From the NCBI GenBank assembly GCA_008638375.1, contig CM018052.1, positions 2,529,001 to 2,593,000 on the forward strand: a DNA stretch of 64,000 nucleotides. Reading direction: 5' to 3'. Made by a program: the position numbers and the translations under genes. Under the pieces are notes generated by a model. The model searched no databases. It was not told the DNA's origin and was given only the letters and a program-made list of their open reading frames with translations. This DNA is from Nyssa sinensis (lineage: Eukaryota; Streptophyta; Magnoliopsida; Cornales; Nyssaceae). How positions within the stretch are numbered: position 1 is the stretch's first letter; each line of letters opens with the position of its first letter. This document shows, piece after piece, positions 11,469 through 24,295 of the stretch.

Positions 11469-14400
11469 GAAACTTGGGGAACATGCTTCTCATTATAATC
11501 CCAGCAGTCTGTAAAGAAAAAGGAAGCCCCTTTGAAGCTCCTGATGTCTGTCGTACATATGGACTAGCTTATGCTTCGCTTTCAATGGCGGTATATCTTT
11601 CCTTTGGTCTACTTGGGCTCAAAATTGACTCAAAATAATTTCCAATATGAATATATGATTTGAAACTTGCCAATATGTGGGTGCTTGTATTTCATTAAGG
11701 GTATACTCTGGAACTAGTAGACATCAAAAAAATTTAAATGGAGTTCATAAGCTTAAGTATTACACAAACATCTGTATGTGTGGTTTAAAACTTGTCTTGT
11801 TCCATGCATAAATATGTTTTAGTACATCTTAAAGTATTTGACAACGAGGGACATACTCTAGTATTTTCCATGTTGCTTCTTGTTTCACTTCATATAGGAG
11901 CTGTTTATGATAACATTGAGGCAAACATCTATATGTATGGTTTAAAACTTGTTTCGTTCCATGCATACATATGTTTGAGTACATCTTAAAGTATTTGACA
12001 ACGAGGGACTTACTCTAGTATTTTCCATGTTGCTTCTTGTTGCACTTCATATAGGAGCTGTTTATGATAACATTGAGGCAAACATCTATATGTATGGTTT
12101 AAAACTTGTTTCGTTCCATGCATACATATGTTTGAGTACATCTTAAAGTATTTGACAACGAGGGACGTACTCTAGTATTTTCCATGTTGCTTCTTGTTGC
12201 ACTTCATATAGGAGCTGTTTATGATAACATTGAGGCAAACATCTATATGTATGGTTTAAAACTTGTTTCGTTCCATGCATACATATGTTTGAGTACATCT
12301 TAAAGTATTTGACAACGAGGGACTTACTCTAGTATTTTCCATGTTGCTTCTTGTTGCACTTCAGATAGGAGCTGTTTATTTGTGGTCTTATGTGTATAAC
12401 ATTGTGCGGATATCTTCAAGTCAGAGTTCAAAAGATGTTGAAATAAATCACTCTGTCGGTAAGTCTTCCAGAGAAACCTCAATATCACAATCAGGGATTG
12501 ACGAGGAACCATTACTTTCTTCAAAAGAATGCACATTATCCAAGGAACATGCAGATCAATTTGCACCGCCATCCACTAGCTTTGAGGGCAAACCTCAGGT
12601 TGTTTCTTACTTTACTTTTATGTTTAATATCTTTTCTAGTGGTGAAATTTTGTTTCTACATGATTCCTCTAAAATGCTTCAATTGTCAGTATCAGTGTAA
12701 GCAACAGGTATGACCTAAAAGGAGGACCAAAAATCATGTGGGCCAATCATTTGAAGAACTCATTATTACATGTTCGGGCCTAGGAAAAGTTATAACCCTT
12801 AAACTGAAGCCATTGTCCCACTTAGCTTATAGGATAGATCCCACCCAAAAACGTTAGATCTTTGTACCCAAAAGATCACAAATCAAGGCCGCCCTAAGAA
12901 AATTCAAAACCTAATAGAAGAACATGACTAAGTCCTCACTATTGAGGTCGTTTTTCATCGAGGTATGACAACAAGAATTTGACGAGGGCCTCTCCATCGA
13001 GGTCATATTCACCGAGGTATGATAGAAGACATTCGACGGGGTTGTCTTTTTTTGGCACAAAAGATTACAAAAGAAATTCTAAAGATTTTTCACGTTTGCG
13101 ACTGAGGTTGTTGCCCAGCAGAAGGTTCATAATAGCCCCATGACTACAATATGGTTCAGCACTATATGTACTAGGTTGTGGCCTGATCCGTGGCTATGGT
13201 TCACTACTATATATATTTAGGTCATGGTCCGATTCGTCGTCGTGGTTTAGTACTATACGTATTGGGTTATAGGCCAACCTGCAATTATGGTTTAATACTA
13301 TACATAGTGGGTTATAGTCCAATACTGGTTATGGTTCAACGCTGTACGTATTGGGTGTGGCCCAATATGCGACTACGGTCTAGTATTATAACACACTGGG
13401 TTGTGGTCCCATCTGCGGTCTTGGCTCAATACTATACGTTTCGGGTTATAACCCAAGGACAAGGTACAACGCATTGTGCCTCGATCCTGTGCTCAAGGTT
13501 CAGTACTAAATATACTGGGTCATGTGGCTGTGGTTTGGTGCCACTGTGACACACCAGGTCATACTCCTATTCAGGAACGAGGGTTACACGTGGCTTGGAG
13601 GAACAGGCTCGGTATAGCTTGGGGGTGAATCTTCTAGAACCTTTGGGTTTTACCCTGACTAATTAGTAAAGGGCATTTGTCATGTCATAACAAACCCAAA
13701 ATAGATTTTTGCGTCCCATAAAATAGATTTTCGCACCTTCCCCTGAAATAGATTTTCACGCTTTTCCAAAACAGATTTTTGCGCCTCTCTAAAGCAGCTT
13801 TGGCACCATTCTTGGCCTATAAAAAGGATACCATGATTTCAGAAAAAGAGACAGAATACCCTTGACGTAGACTATCCGCCAGTCCTTCACTCTCATTAAC
13901 CTACTTTACCATTCTCCCTCTATTCCTCTCTGCCCAAGTTACCTTTTGGCTACAACTATTGTTTAGGCAGGTGCAAATTCAGAACTCCACAGTAATCCTT
14001 AATGTAGAGAGGCAAGAGAGTGAAGCCATTTAGTATTCTTTGGTAATTGATACTAATATTTGGTTAAATCAATACAATATAACTGTAATAATTTATCATA
14101 TTTATCAAAAGTAAAAACAATATTTATAAAAGCTGGCTAAGATATTACCATTAGTTGCACCAAATGGGATGGCAATCCTTGTGGATCCTTTTAACCATTA
14201 ATAAGTTAGCCATTTGGATACTAAGGTTGCACTTTCTAGTGGGAACTATGGAGTCCTATTATATTAAGGGTTCCACCTTATATAGTTTGTGATGAGCACC
14301 TCATCCTTAGTAATCCTTACTACAAAATAGAAGCATTCAGTATTTCTTTGTTAAATTTCCTATATTTCATACAATTTGTGAAATTGGTTAATATAACTGC

Positions 14401-16672
14401 AATATATATTTATCAAGATATAAAATGAACAATATTTATAAAGGAAGGCTAAGATGCTACCACTTACACCACTTAAAAGTTAGCTATTTGGTTGCCAAGG
14501 CTGCACTTCCAAGTGAAAGTTAAGAGGACCTATCATCATAAAGGTTATACCTTATATAGTTAGTGATGTTAAACCCCATTCCGGGTCAGTAATTTGCAGT
14601 GTAGGTTCATTTCATTAGGTTATTAAATATAATCTGGAAGATTTTTCTGTGATCCATATGACTTGGAAATGCAGACCCATCATCTCATCATTTTAAAGTG
14701 GTCTTCTATTAGGTATATACTAGAGTACATCCATTCTTTTGGTATCAGAATTTCATAACTTGTAAGACTTTATCACCTGAAGCATTGGTGCCAATTTGGC
14801 TCCTTGTAATTGTTGGGATTTTGTCTCAAATTTCTAATTTTATTAGGTTTATTTTCATGGAGTTTTGTGGTGGGAAAGGACTTCCTGTTCCTATGTCCTG
14901 CAAGGATTTGGTTGAGAACTCTATAAAATGGGATTTCATAGGACTTGCACCCAAGTTAGAGTGGTCTGCCTTCTGCCTTCATGGGTTGCACGTTTTAGAT
15001 AGACAAATCATGGGGTAATCTTCAATTTATCTCTTTTTCAAGTTGGATTCCTTTATGGTGGGATTTTGAAAAAATACATATATAAATGTAAGTCTTTGTC
15101 CCGTGGACGTAGCCCTATTCTGTTGAATCATGTGAAATCATTGTGTTTTTAGTTTGTTCTTTTTTCCTTTCTTTTTCCTTTAGCCAAAACTCAACCAAAA
15201 TTATCCACGCTTCTGCTGTTATTTTGTTCTTCTGCAGTGCACAACAAATAACATCTATTTATCTTGTGGGAAGTTTCAACTTTGCTGTGATATTAATTAG
15301 CTTTGTTATTTCCAAGTAGTTAGGTTTAAAGTTTTGTTTAGTTGACTTCTATACCCTTTTTCTTTTTTATAGGTAAGCGGCCTTTGGGGTGGGAGTTGAA
15401 CCTGGGTACTTGGGGATATTACCCAAGCCTCTTACCAACTCATCCAACCCCAAGGGTTGACTTCTATATCTTTTATTGTTGATCTTAATATTATATTGGG
15501 AAAGTTCTTAGTATTTAAGTTGGTAAATTTCAGAAAAACTTGTTTACTACCAATGTACACAAAATATCCCCAACCTTAATTTCTTCAATTCAAATTGAAT
15601 TGGATATGAATGTTGATCTAAAATGGTAAACCAGATTGATCTGTTGATTTAATTAATTGTTTTTAGATTGATTGTGATCAGATTAAATCAAATGCAGAAA
15701 TTAAAATGCAATCAACCACAAAGACACCAGATTTATATGGAAAACCCAAAATGGGAAAAAACACGACCTATGACGTCTAATCCACTAGCAAGCAAATCAA
15801 GTACTAGGATCTGAAGATCCAAACATAGAAAAGTAACCTACTAAAGTCACATGAGCAGTCTCAATAGTCTTCCCAATTGTCAGAACGATCTTCACTTGAA
15901 CTCTTCAAACTTTTTCCACTAGCAACGTCAACAAGCCTCCACAATCACAATCGTAGATCTATTGAGAACGAATCAACAGTGTGCAACTCCCATGTAATGA
16001 TTGCACATGTATATATGCTATATGCTCTCCTAGTGCTTATCCAAGGAAATGGATTCTTCACACTCAACAATATAGACTGAATATAGAAATCACATAGACT
16101 TCTGCAGTGAATGACCATATGAACTCTGCCCAATGTATCAATCAATAACCCAAGATATCCAATATGTCATTAAGGCTCAATAGGAATAATATAGTCACTA
16201 TTTTGGCTATACCAAGACTGTACATGAAAATAGACACATTCGAATGAGCAAGGATGTGCATTCGAATGAGTAAGCAATTATTTTGGCTTCTTGCTTGCAC
16301 ATCAAAATAAAAAGTCCAACAATAGTATAGGGGTAAAATGCTCAATTCTTAAGGTCCATTTAGCCATTAGTCAAAACTAAAATTACCAATGTCATGAATG
16401 CAATTAAGCACAACCCTGACTAGATATAATGAAAGATTAAATGCTCATAGAGTATATGAATGAAATTGTATGAGTATTTATACCTTCCGTTTGCACACAA
16501 TTCTGAAGTTTTGTAGACTTGGATGAACTCCATTTCCAGAACTGCTACTGTATCTTGTGTCTTCAAACTAATAGAACATACTGCTGATGTTACTCAACTA
16601 AGCCTAGCAATTACAGACTCATATTTTGGAAAATGAAAATTTTCCTTCCTACCATGTAGTAATCTCTGTAAC

Positions 16673-16708
<36 letters not shown>

Positions 16709-19700
16709 ATTTCTATCTCTTCAATCCTTTTGCAAGATCAAATTTTGTCATGTGGTGTTTTATGACAGGTGGCAGTTTCATGTCAAATAAAGCAACATTT
16801 AGAGATGATTTTAAGAAATATCAACCTGAAGAGGTTATTTGCCCCTTCGACTACTGGAGCAGTATGATCCTATTGCTTAATCATTATCTATGTTTACCAC
16901 CTTCTATATAGTTCAACAAGCAAGGTTGTCGTTCTTTATAGTATACTTATGGTATCATTTAACAATCTAGGCATGCATCTGAATGTCTTCATGACCCCTC
17001 TAGATCTTCTAGTACCAAGACCTATACGATCCAATGATCTTGATGCACCCATGTAGAGGTGCCTTGGTTTCACCCCACCTGATGATGAAAAAACTGCTTA
17101 CTCTTTTCATTTACAGATTGTTGGATTCGTAGTTGGACTTGTACCTCTGATCCGGAAATCTGTGATTGGTGATGCAGCTCCTCTTCGTGTGATGCAAGAC
17201 TCTGCTTCTTTGCTAGGGTATAAAACTATCTCCAAACTCTGTTTTTCTCTAGTTAAATTGGCAGTTGCCTATAAAATTTTGTTTCAAAGTTGCTCAACCC
17301 TAGATGATATAACCATACAAATAATATACACAACTGTGAAAACTACAGTTCACAGACGACGTATGTTTAAGAATTGATTTAAAAAGATCTGTCTAAAGAA
17401 CATACAGAGGACTGGATTGGACTGATTTGGGACATCAGTAATGTAGGGTGAGTGTGGGGGTACACTCTCCTACAAGATACGATACCAGAATTGAAATGGC
17501 CATGGTGAAGAGGGGATTTTAGGGTTTATTATCAATTTTTGCGGCCAAAGTTGGTAGGAATATTGGATTTTAGGGTTTATAAAATGTGTAATAAAAGGTT
17601 AGACTAAGCTGTAATTTAGAAGGGAGACTTATTCCGGGTGTTGTAAACAGTACCCATGAATAGTCCTTTTGTGAATTTGGGGTATTTTGGTTAGTAAAAT
17701 TGAGTCTTTGGTTGAGGCATGATTGGGATTATTAAAATTGAATTTTGTAAGGCTTAAAATTTGGTTTTTAAGGTCTGGTTGCTGGTATAATAATGGTGGT
17801 AAAAAATAAATGAAGGAAAGAATAAGAGAAGTAGAAGAGGAGTCACACTTAGTTTCCCACAGGCACTACACCTAGGGCTATGGGAAATTCTCTAAATTGA
17901 TTTTTGTTGAATTGAAAGCATTATATAATATATAGGTTTTTAGGCATTTCTAGCTCTAATTGAACTTGGACTTAATATTTGAAAATTTAGACACTGACTA
18001 GTAAAATCTATATAGACCTACTAAAACCATACATAAAGATCCAATATAATATAATAATTTGACCCAAAATATGACCCATGACCCCTTATTATAGCCCATA
18101 CCAACAAACCTAGAAATTACCAAAATTCCCTTGACCTTTAAAATATGAGAAAACATATATAAAACTGACTAGCAGCATATGAACCTTAAAATAAATAAAA
18201 GAGGACCCATCTAAGATAAAAAAAAAAATAAAAAAAAACTAGTATAAGAGGTCCCACTATGAAATCTAACTTTTTTAAAGTTTGTGTTCTTTAGGTTTGC
18301 CATTTCTTGAATTTCTCAGACTTCATGAACCAGAATGCAAGATAAAAACATGCAAGTGATCTTAGGTTGATACAATGAGTTTAGTCACTTGATTTTTAGA
18401 CCAAGATTTCCTTCTATTCCTGATTCTGGGTGCATATGATTAATCCTCCTTTAATTGATGGCCATATAGCTTCTTTCTGAAAGTTAAAGTTGGTGAAACC
18501 AATTTTTGAATCAGGTTTGTTGCACTTATTCAACTATTCAACACATGGCCACCAAACTAGAGTGGCGCTACACTCACCTACTCAAATTTTGTGGCCATTA
18601 AGGTGGCTGGTGGTTCTATGCAGAATTGGCCATTTTTTACTTTGACCTGCCAACCTATCCCAAACAAGTGGATTTGGGTTGAGAAACTGATTCTGCCAAC
18701 GAATTTGCAGATATATTTCCAAGTATATGAATAACTTATAACTAAAAATGCATATTATCTTGGTTCAAAAGACTCCTAATTGAATTTGAGCTAGAGAAGG
18801 ATAAATTTGTTGCATTGTTTGTACATCTACTTGCTTTACAACTTCCTTGAATGAGCCAATGAAGTAATATTTTGTATCTTTTAATTGGATAAAATATTCT
18901 CACAAGTGTGCTTCATTCCTAGTGAGATACATGTAAAGAGTGAGAGCTGCTAGCCTGCCAGTCTACACTGGAGGTAACCTTGAAAGTAGTATGCAAAGAT
19001 AAGTGGGTATGTGGTTTGCCCTGAAAACTAATTGGTTGGAGTCAACTTTGTATTGTAGTGACCCATAATTTTCTGCTAATTGAGTTAAACTAATAATTAA
19101 TAATTGCATGATTAATATGTAATTAGTAGTGACTAATGTACTTAGTTTAACAAATTTAATATATTGTGATTTCCAAACTAGGATGCCTACACTAAAATTG
19201 GTTGACTAGATGATCACATTAGTTAGCTAATTCTTTTTGTACCGTGTGCATGGCTATAGGGGTGTAGATGTGTTCATGTGATTTACTTGATTTCTAATAT
19301 ATCTATAATGTATTCATGAGGGAACTTGTACTGACCAAAAGAGAGAGATGTGGAAGTTTAGATGAAGTCAGGGTTTGAAATAGCGGCTGTTACATTACGT
19401 AACAGCCGTTACGTAATGGTCGCACCACCTTTGGCACCCGTTACACCCCGCTATCTCGGAGGGATTGAATTTCACCATCGTTACACCCCGCTATCTCAGA
19501 GGGATTGAATTTCACCATCGTTACACCCCTGAGTCCGCGTCACCGCGACCGTTACCGTTATGGCGACTGCGACTGTTATTTAAAACCTTGGATGAAGTAG
19601 GGCTCAAAACTAGGTGGAACTGTGAGTTGATGAATATGTTTCTATGTAGGTAAGTACACATCACATGAATATAGATAGGTGTACACTAAGGGTACTCACA

Positions 19701-21661
19701 CAATAATCATCTCTAATGTAGGGAGTATAAAAACTCCAACGTGATGGATCCTACCTTGTTGAGGGCAGCGACATCTGTAAAGAGGTGGCAGCAAGCAGCG
19801 ACAATGAGTCGCGGAATAGCAGTGATGCCAAATGATGAACTTGATGATGTTGCTGCAATTGTGATGTTGCTGCAGGATACACAACACCTTGATGCAATGA
19901 ACCAGTACAACCGGGGATAAATTGCTGATGATAAACTGTGATTTTGTGGCGATCACGATGAGATATTGGGGAGACGGTGAAGCAAAGTGACGATGTTGAA
20001 GGCTACTAACTGAGTGCGAGATGATTTTGGTGGGAAGACTTGTTCTCTGCAACTATGGTGGGGAACATTGACGAACTGTGACTATGGGCCCCGTATGATG
20101 ACTATTATCTTATTATTATTTTAAATCAGTAATAATAATGAACAATGCAGAGGGAATGCAATGGATCGAATTTAAGCTATGATACGAAAAATCTGCAACA
20201 CAAAGGGGAGAATAGAGGAGAGAAGAAAACAAGAAAACCAAGAGATAAGAGAATAACTAGAGAGAATATCACAATCTCAATATTAATTCAATATTCAATA
20301 ATCAAAGTTTGTCTATCTCCAAAACATAAACCCCTATATATAGGCAAACCCTAAGTAAACTTACCAAAATAAAAAATAACTCTTAAAAAATATTAAGTCC
20401 CAAATAAAATAAATTAAATAGATAAATTAAAATTTCCTCCATGATCAAATATAACTGGCTTGTGGGATCCTTACTCCCCATCAATTAGGTTCTCTGAGGT
20501 GTTCATTGCATTACCTATGCGCGGAATACCTTGGACTTGCTAGAGCAGAGAGATTGCACCAAGATTCACTAACCTTCTACTATGTTCCTCAAACTACCCT
20601 CTATTTTGGACATTAATAAAACACGTGACCAATTTGTTATATATGATGTCACCCCTAACCAACTCATGTGCCATGACTACTATAATAGTACCTTAGGTAT
20701 TGTACTGCTATCGTCATTCCTCCTTGAAATCTAGACATACACTCAAACTTGTCACCCCTCTTAAAAAATCTCTCTTTTTGTTCTAAATTGCCTTTACTTT
20801 CTCCCTGCCATCTGATCTTGGGATGCCTTGGCTATCTGACGTGAAAGACTCATTCCCTGTATGAATTCATCTCTGGCTCATCACTATAACCCTAACTATC
20901 AACAATGTGCTATGAATATCTATCTTATGGAAATGAAGCTCAAAATGTTTTCAGTAGTAAGATCTATGGATGTGACTAAAATTGGAATGACATGGAGATG
21001 TTGCTTTTAATATAAGGCTTTCAAGACTTGAAACTATACCATGGTAGGCTTTATCTCAAAAATATTAATTAGCATATTAAATTCAAACAAAATCATTTCT
21101 GTGGGGTTTGCTGTCACATCCCGCACCCCACCCTACGCGGATGCCCAAGATGTGATGCCAGTTAGCCGCCTTGCCAATCTCCCGACCAACAATGCGACCA
21201 ACCAAAGGCAAACTTCTGAATCATACGATGAATTACATTCCTAAAGTAGGGTCAGAATAGCGGAATTTAAAACCATTTTATCTCGGGAATGCAACTCAAC
21301 TATATACCTCATAAGTATGTACCACAGAGCACATCTATAACCGATATATAACACAGAGCATATCAGATTCCTCCAGAGTACCATTACCATGAGCCATGTC
21401 CCTACACATCTATTACATATGAATAAAGACAACTATATCATCACGCTCACCTGAATAGCCAAGATCAATCCATTAGAACCCAAGTCTCCACATATTATTG
21501 CCATCAGATCCTTACTTGGGAATGCCTCTCAGTCCACTAGTGACATGTCCTTGTGCTTTCTAATCCAATGGAGATATACACTGAAAAATGTTAAATAAAT
21601 AGAATGAGCTTAAACAAGCTCAGTGAGTAACATAGGTTCCTGCCATGAGTTTCAAAACCAG

Positions 21662-21699
<38 letters not shown>

Positions 21700-23530
21700 T
21701 GCTCAAATGTAACTCAGATAGAACAATGCAGCTCAAGTAGAACAGATATAGTTCAAATAGAACGGATATAGCTCAATAGAACGGATACAGCTCAAAATGC
21801 CTGAACCTTCCCTAGGCGATGTGGGATGGCATTACTTCCCATCCACCCCCTCACATGGAGGGCCTCATATCACACACCTCCGGCTGAGGTCGGTATCAGA
21901 GCAGAACAGATACAGCTCAAATAGAACGTATACAACTCAAATAGAATGGATATAGCTCAAAGTGCCTGAACCTTCCCCAGTAATGTGGGATGCCGCACAA
22001 GATAATCCGTCAGTCACCCACCCCACACATGGAGGCCCATGTCCCCACAGCACACTACCGGGTCGGTATCAGAGCGGAACAGATAGGATTGAGCGGATGC
22101 TGAGTTTTGGGCGTCCCGCAGAGCTAGCCATCCATCTACTGATATACTCAATCCCAAGGGGCCCAAGACTCAACATGACAAGATAAACATGAATCAGACT
22201 CCAATAGCGTAGACAAGTTAGAACAATAGACTCCAACAAAATCAGAACAGGAGATATCAAGAAGCAGGATAGAATCATGCCCAATGTAGTACAATACAAG
22301 GAATATGCATGAAAGCAAGTGCATTAAAACAATGCAGTGTATAAAACAGTTCAGCATATAAAGCAGTTTAGTATACAAAAAATATACACCAAGTCAGGAG
22401 TCCGAGTTACTCACCTGAATATTATGCTTATCTCCCCTCACGGATAGCCTGTCAGTCTCCAAATGCGTCGGGCACTTCCTTGTATATCCTAGACATTATC
22501 CTTCTGGTGGCCATCATGATTGATTCAACATCCAGAAGATCATGCTCCTCAGATGTGAACATATCCAACCTTTGTCTAGTTGCAGTCAACATTCCACTGG
22601 CACTGCAATCATCATCTGCGACCTTCAACCAGGATCATCTATTGAGTCATTTTAATCTTAGATCACATTCCCTAAGCTATTAGACAAGCCCCACTATTTG
22701 GCCAGTCACCCAAAGAAATATCAGACCATTAATCATAGGAACAGTAAGACTATGCATCTCATCATCAGTCATTATCTCGTATGGAAATTCCATATGAATG
22801 TCCTGTCCTAAGCAGAGAAAATTGAGTCACCTTGTCCCTCTCCTTTAGCCGAGTACATGCTTAGGAGCGAGATGTAGATTGCAGGGTTCTGGGGCTCTAA
22901 TTCTAGTAGAGACTCTGCCGCCCATTTTCCAATTTCTACTTCGCACAACATGAGGCCTAACGTATAGATGAGCATAGAGCCCTGCTTCTTGGATTGTCTT
23001 ATGAACCTAACTGTCTCATACCTTCCAATTGTTCACAGTACCACCAATTGAGCCTCCTACAGAATCCATCAAAACAGGGCAGTCGACCCTCAATGTCCAT
23101 AACAGTTGCATCAAGTCTCCCCACAACTCGTCTTCAACCTGAACTACAATCCATTTGTATTTACAGAGCTCCTCTTGATCCGTTTAATTTCTAATATCTT
23201 TAAGCCAATGCAAGAACCACATGCCAACAAGGAAAATGTCCTTGCCTCTTATTCAATTGATCTTCCAGAACTAAAACAACTCTCTTGGTGCAGTCCAATC
23301 AAATTGTATAACTCCTCCATTTCTTCCGTTTTCTCAAATCACCAACTGGCCCTTCCACAAGACTGTTGTCTCGTGCTCCTCTTCGTGGTACCCAATCAAT
23401 TCCGACCAACTTCTTGCAACCAAATCCTCAGAAATTTCACTGTAAAATCCTCCCCTGCTCACTGTAAAATCCTCCCCTGCAACGCTTCACTCAATTCCAA
23501 ACTCCCCTACAAAGCCCCAACATCCATACC

Positions 23531-23565
<35 letters not shown>

Positions 23566-24108
23566 TATATAATCCTGCAACAAACCCCAAACAAAGGAAC
23601 AATTGTCAAATCTGAGCTGCTGTACCCAAACCTTCACGGCAGAATTCCTCTTTCACCAACACGCTACACAGACACAAATATATACAAATACATACATACA
23701 TTCCTCTCCATGGATTTCCCCCTGCTGTGACGTCTCCCATTTCTGCACTGCTACTGCCGCGACATTGTCTCCACCCCCCATTGCAACTCCAGTAGTAGCC
23801 ACACGCAAATTCTGAGCCACAACCACAACATCTACACACACACAATTTTGAGCCGCATCGGAATCTACCGCCTGAATCTGCACCGCATCTCTTCCTGCCG
23901 CTTCTCTGTGTAGAAGCTTCCTGCTTCATCTATATATATACAAAATCCTGCTGCACCTACCAGAGAATTTATGGAATTCTCTGTATTTTTCCACGGCTTC
24001 CTCTGCACCGCCTTTTCTCTTGACCGGTTGCCGTCTCAACCCTCTCTGCCCTTCCACCGCTACACCCACAAATATATGTGGAAGCTTTAGGCATTCCATC
24101 CAAGCTAC

Positions 24109-24143
<35 letters not shown>

Positions 24144-24248
24144 TACATGCCCTGTTCTCACCGACTTCCTCCCTTTCTCCATTTTTCTCCCTTTTTCTCG
24201 AGACATCTAGAAGCTTCACGTTTCTTCCACTTTTATTTTCCTTGCTTT

Positions 24249-24295
<47 letters not shown>

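Larger units (their letters stand above)
12700..13985 (+). mobile_element. Possible LTR-like segment rich in minisatellites
   Basis: This intronic, non-coding block has three different short tandem arrays (about 12940-13050, 13145-13550 and 13698-13807). They are followed by GGCCTATAAAAAGGATACC near 13816-13834, which looks like the TATA region of a plant LTR, and a pyrimidine-rich stretch. No LTR edge, target duplication or polyprotein is visible. Confidence 0.35.

Noticed and set aside
11764..12384. Regular 157-bp direct repeats as a CRISPR-like array
   Set aside because: Units are contiguous without spacers, the genome is eukaryotic, and the units contain a PILS splice junction.
12324..12572. 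82-codon minus-strand open frame
   Set aside because: It is the antisense shadow of a well-supported PILS exon.
19696..20052. 118-codon minus-strand open frame inside the PILS intron
   Set aside because: It starts and stops without splice or promoter context and matches no family; composition is like the surrounding non-coding DNA.
21889..22075. GGTATCAGAGC twice, resembling a copia primer-binding site for initiator Met-tRNA
   Set aside because: Both copies lie deep within a solo LTR as part of a subrepeat, not after an LTR end, and on the strand opposite to the LTR.
23606..23929. 107-codon Cys/Gly-rich minus-strand frame
   Set aside because: It lies in the solo LTR and overlaps a competing frame of similar quality; the Cys pattern fits no known zinc or secreted-peptide motif.
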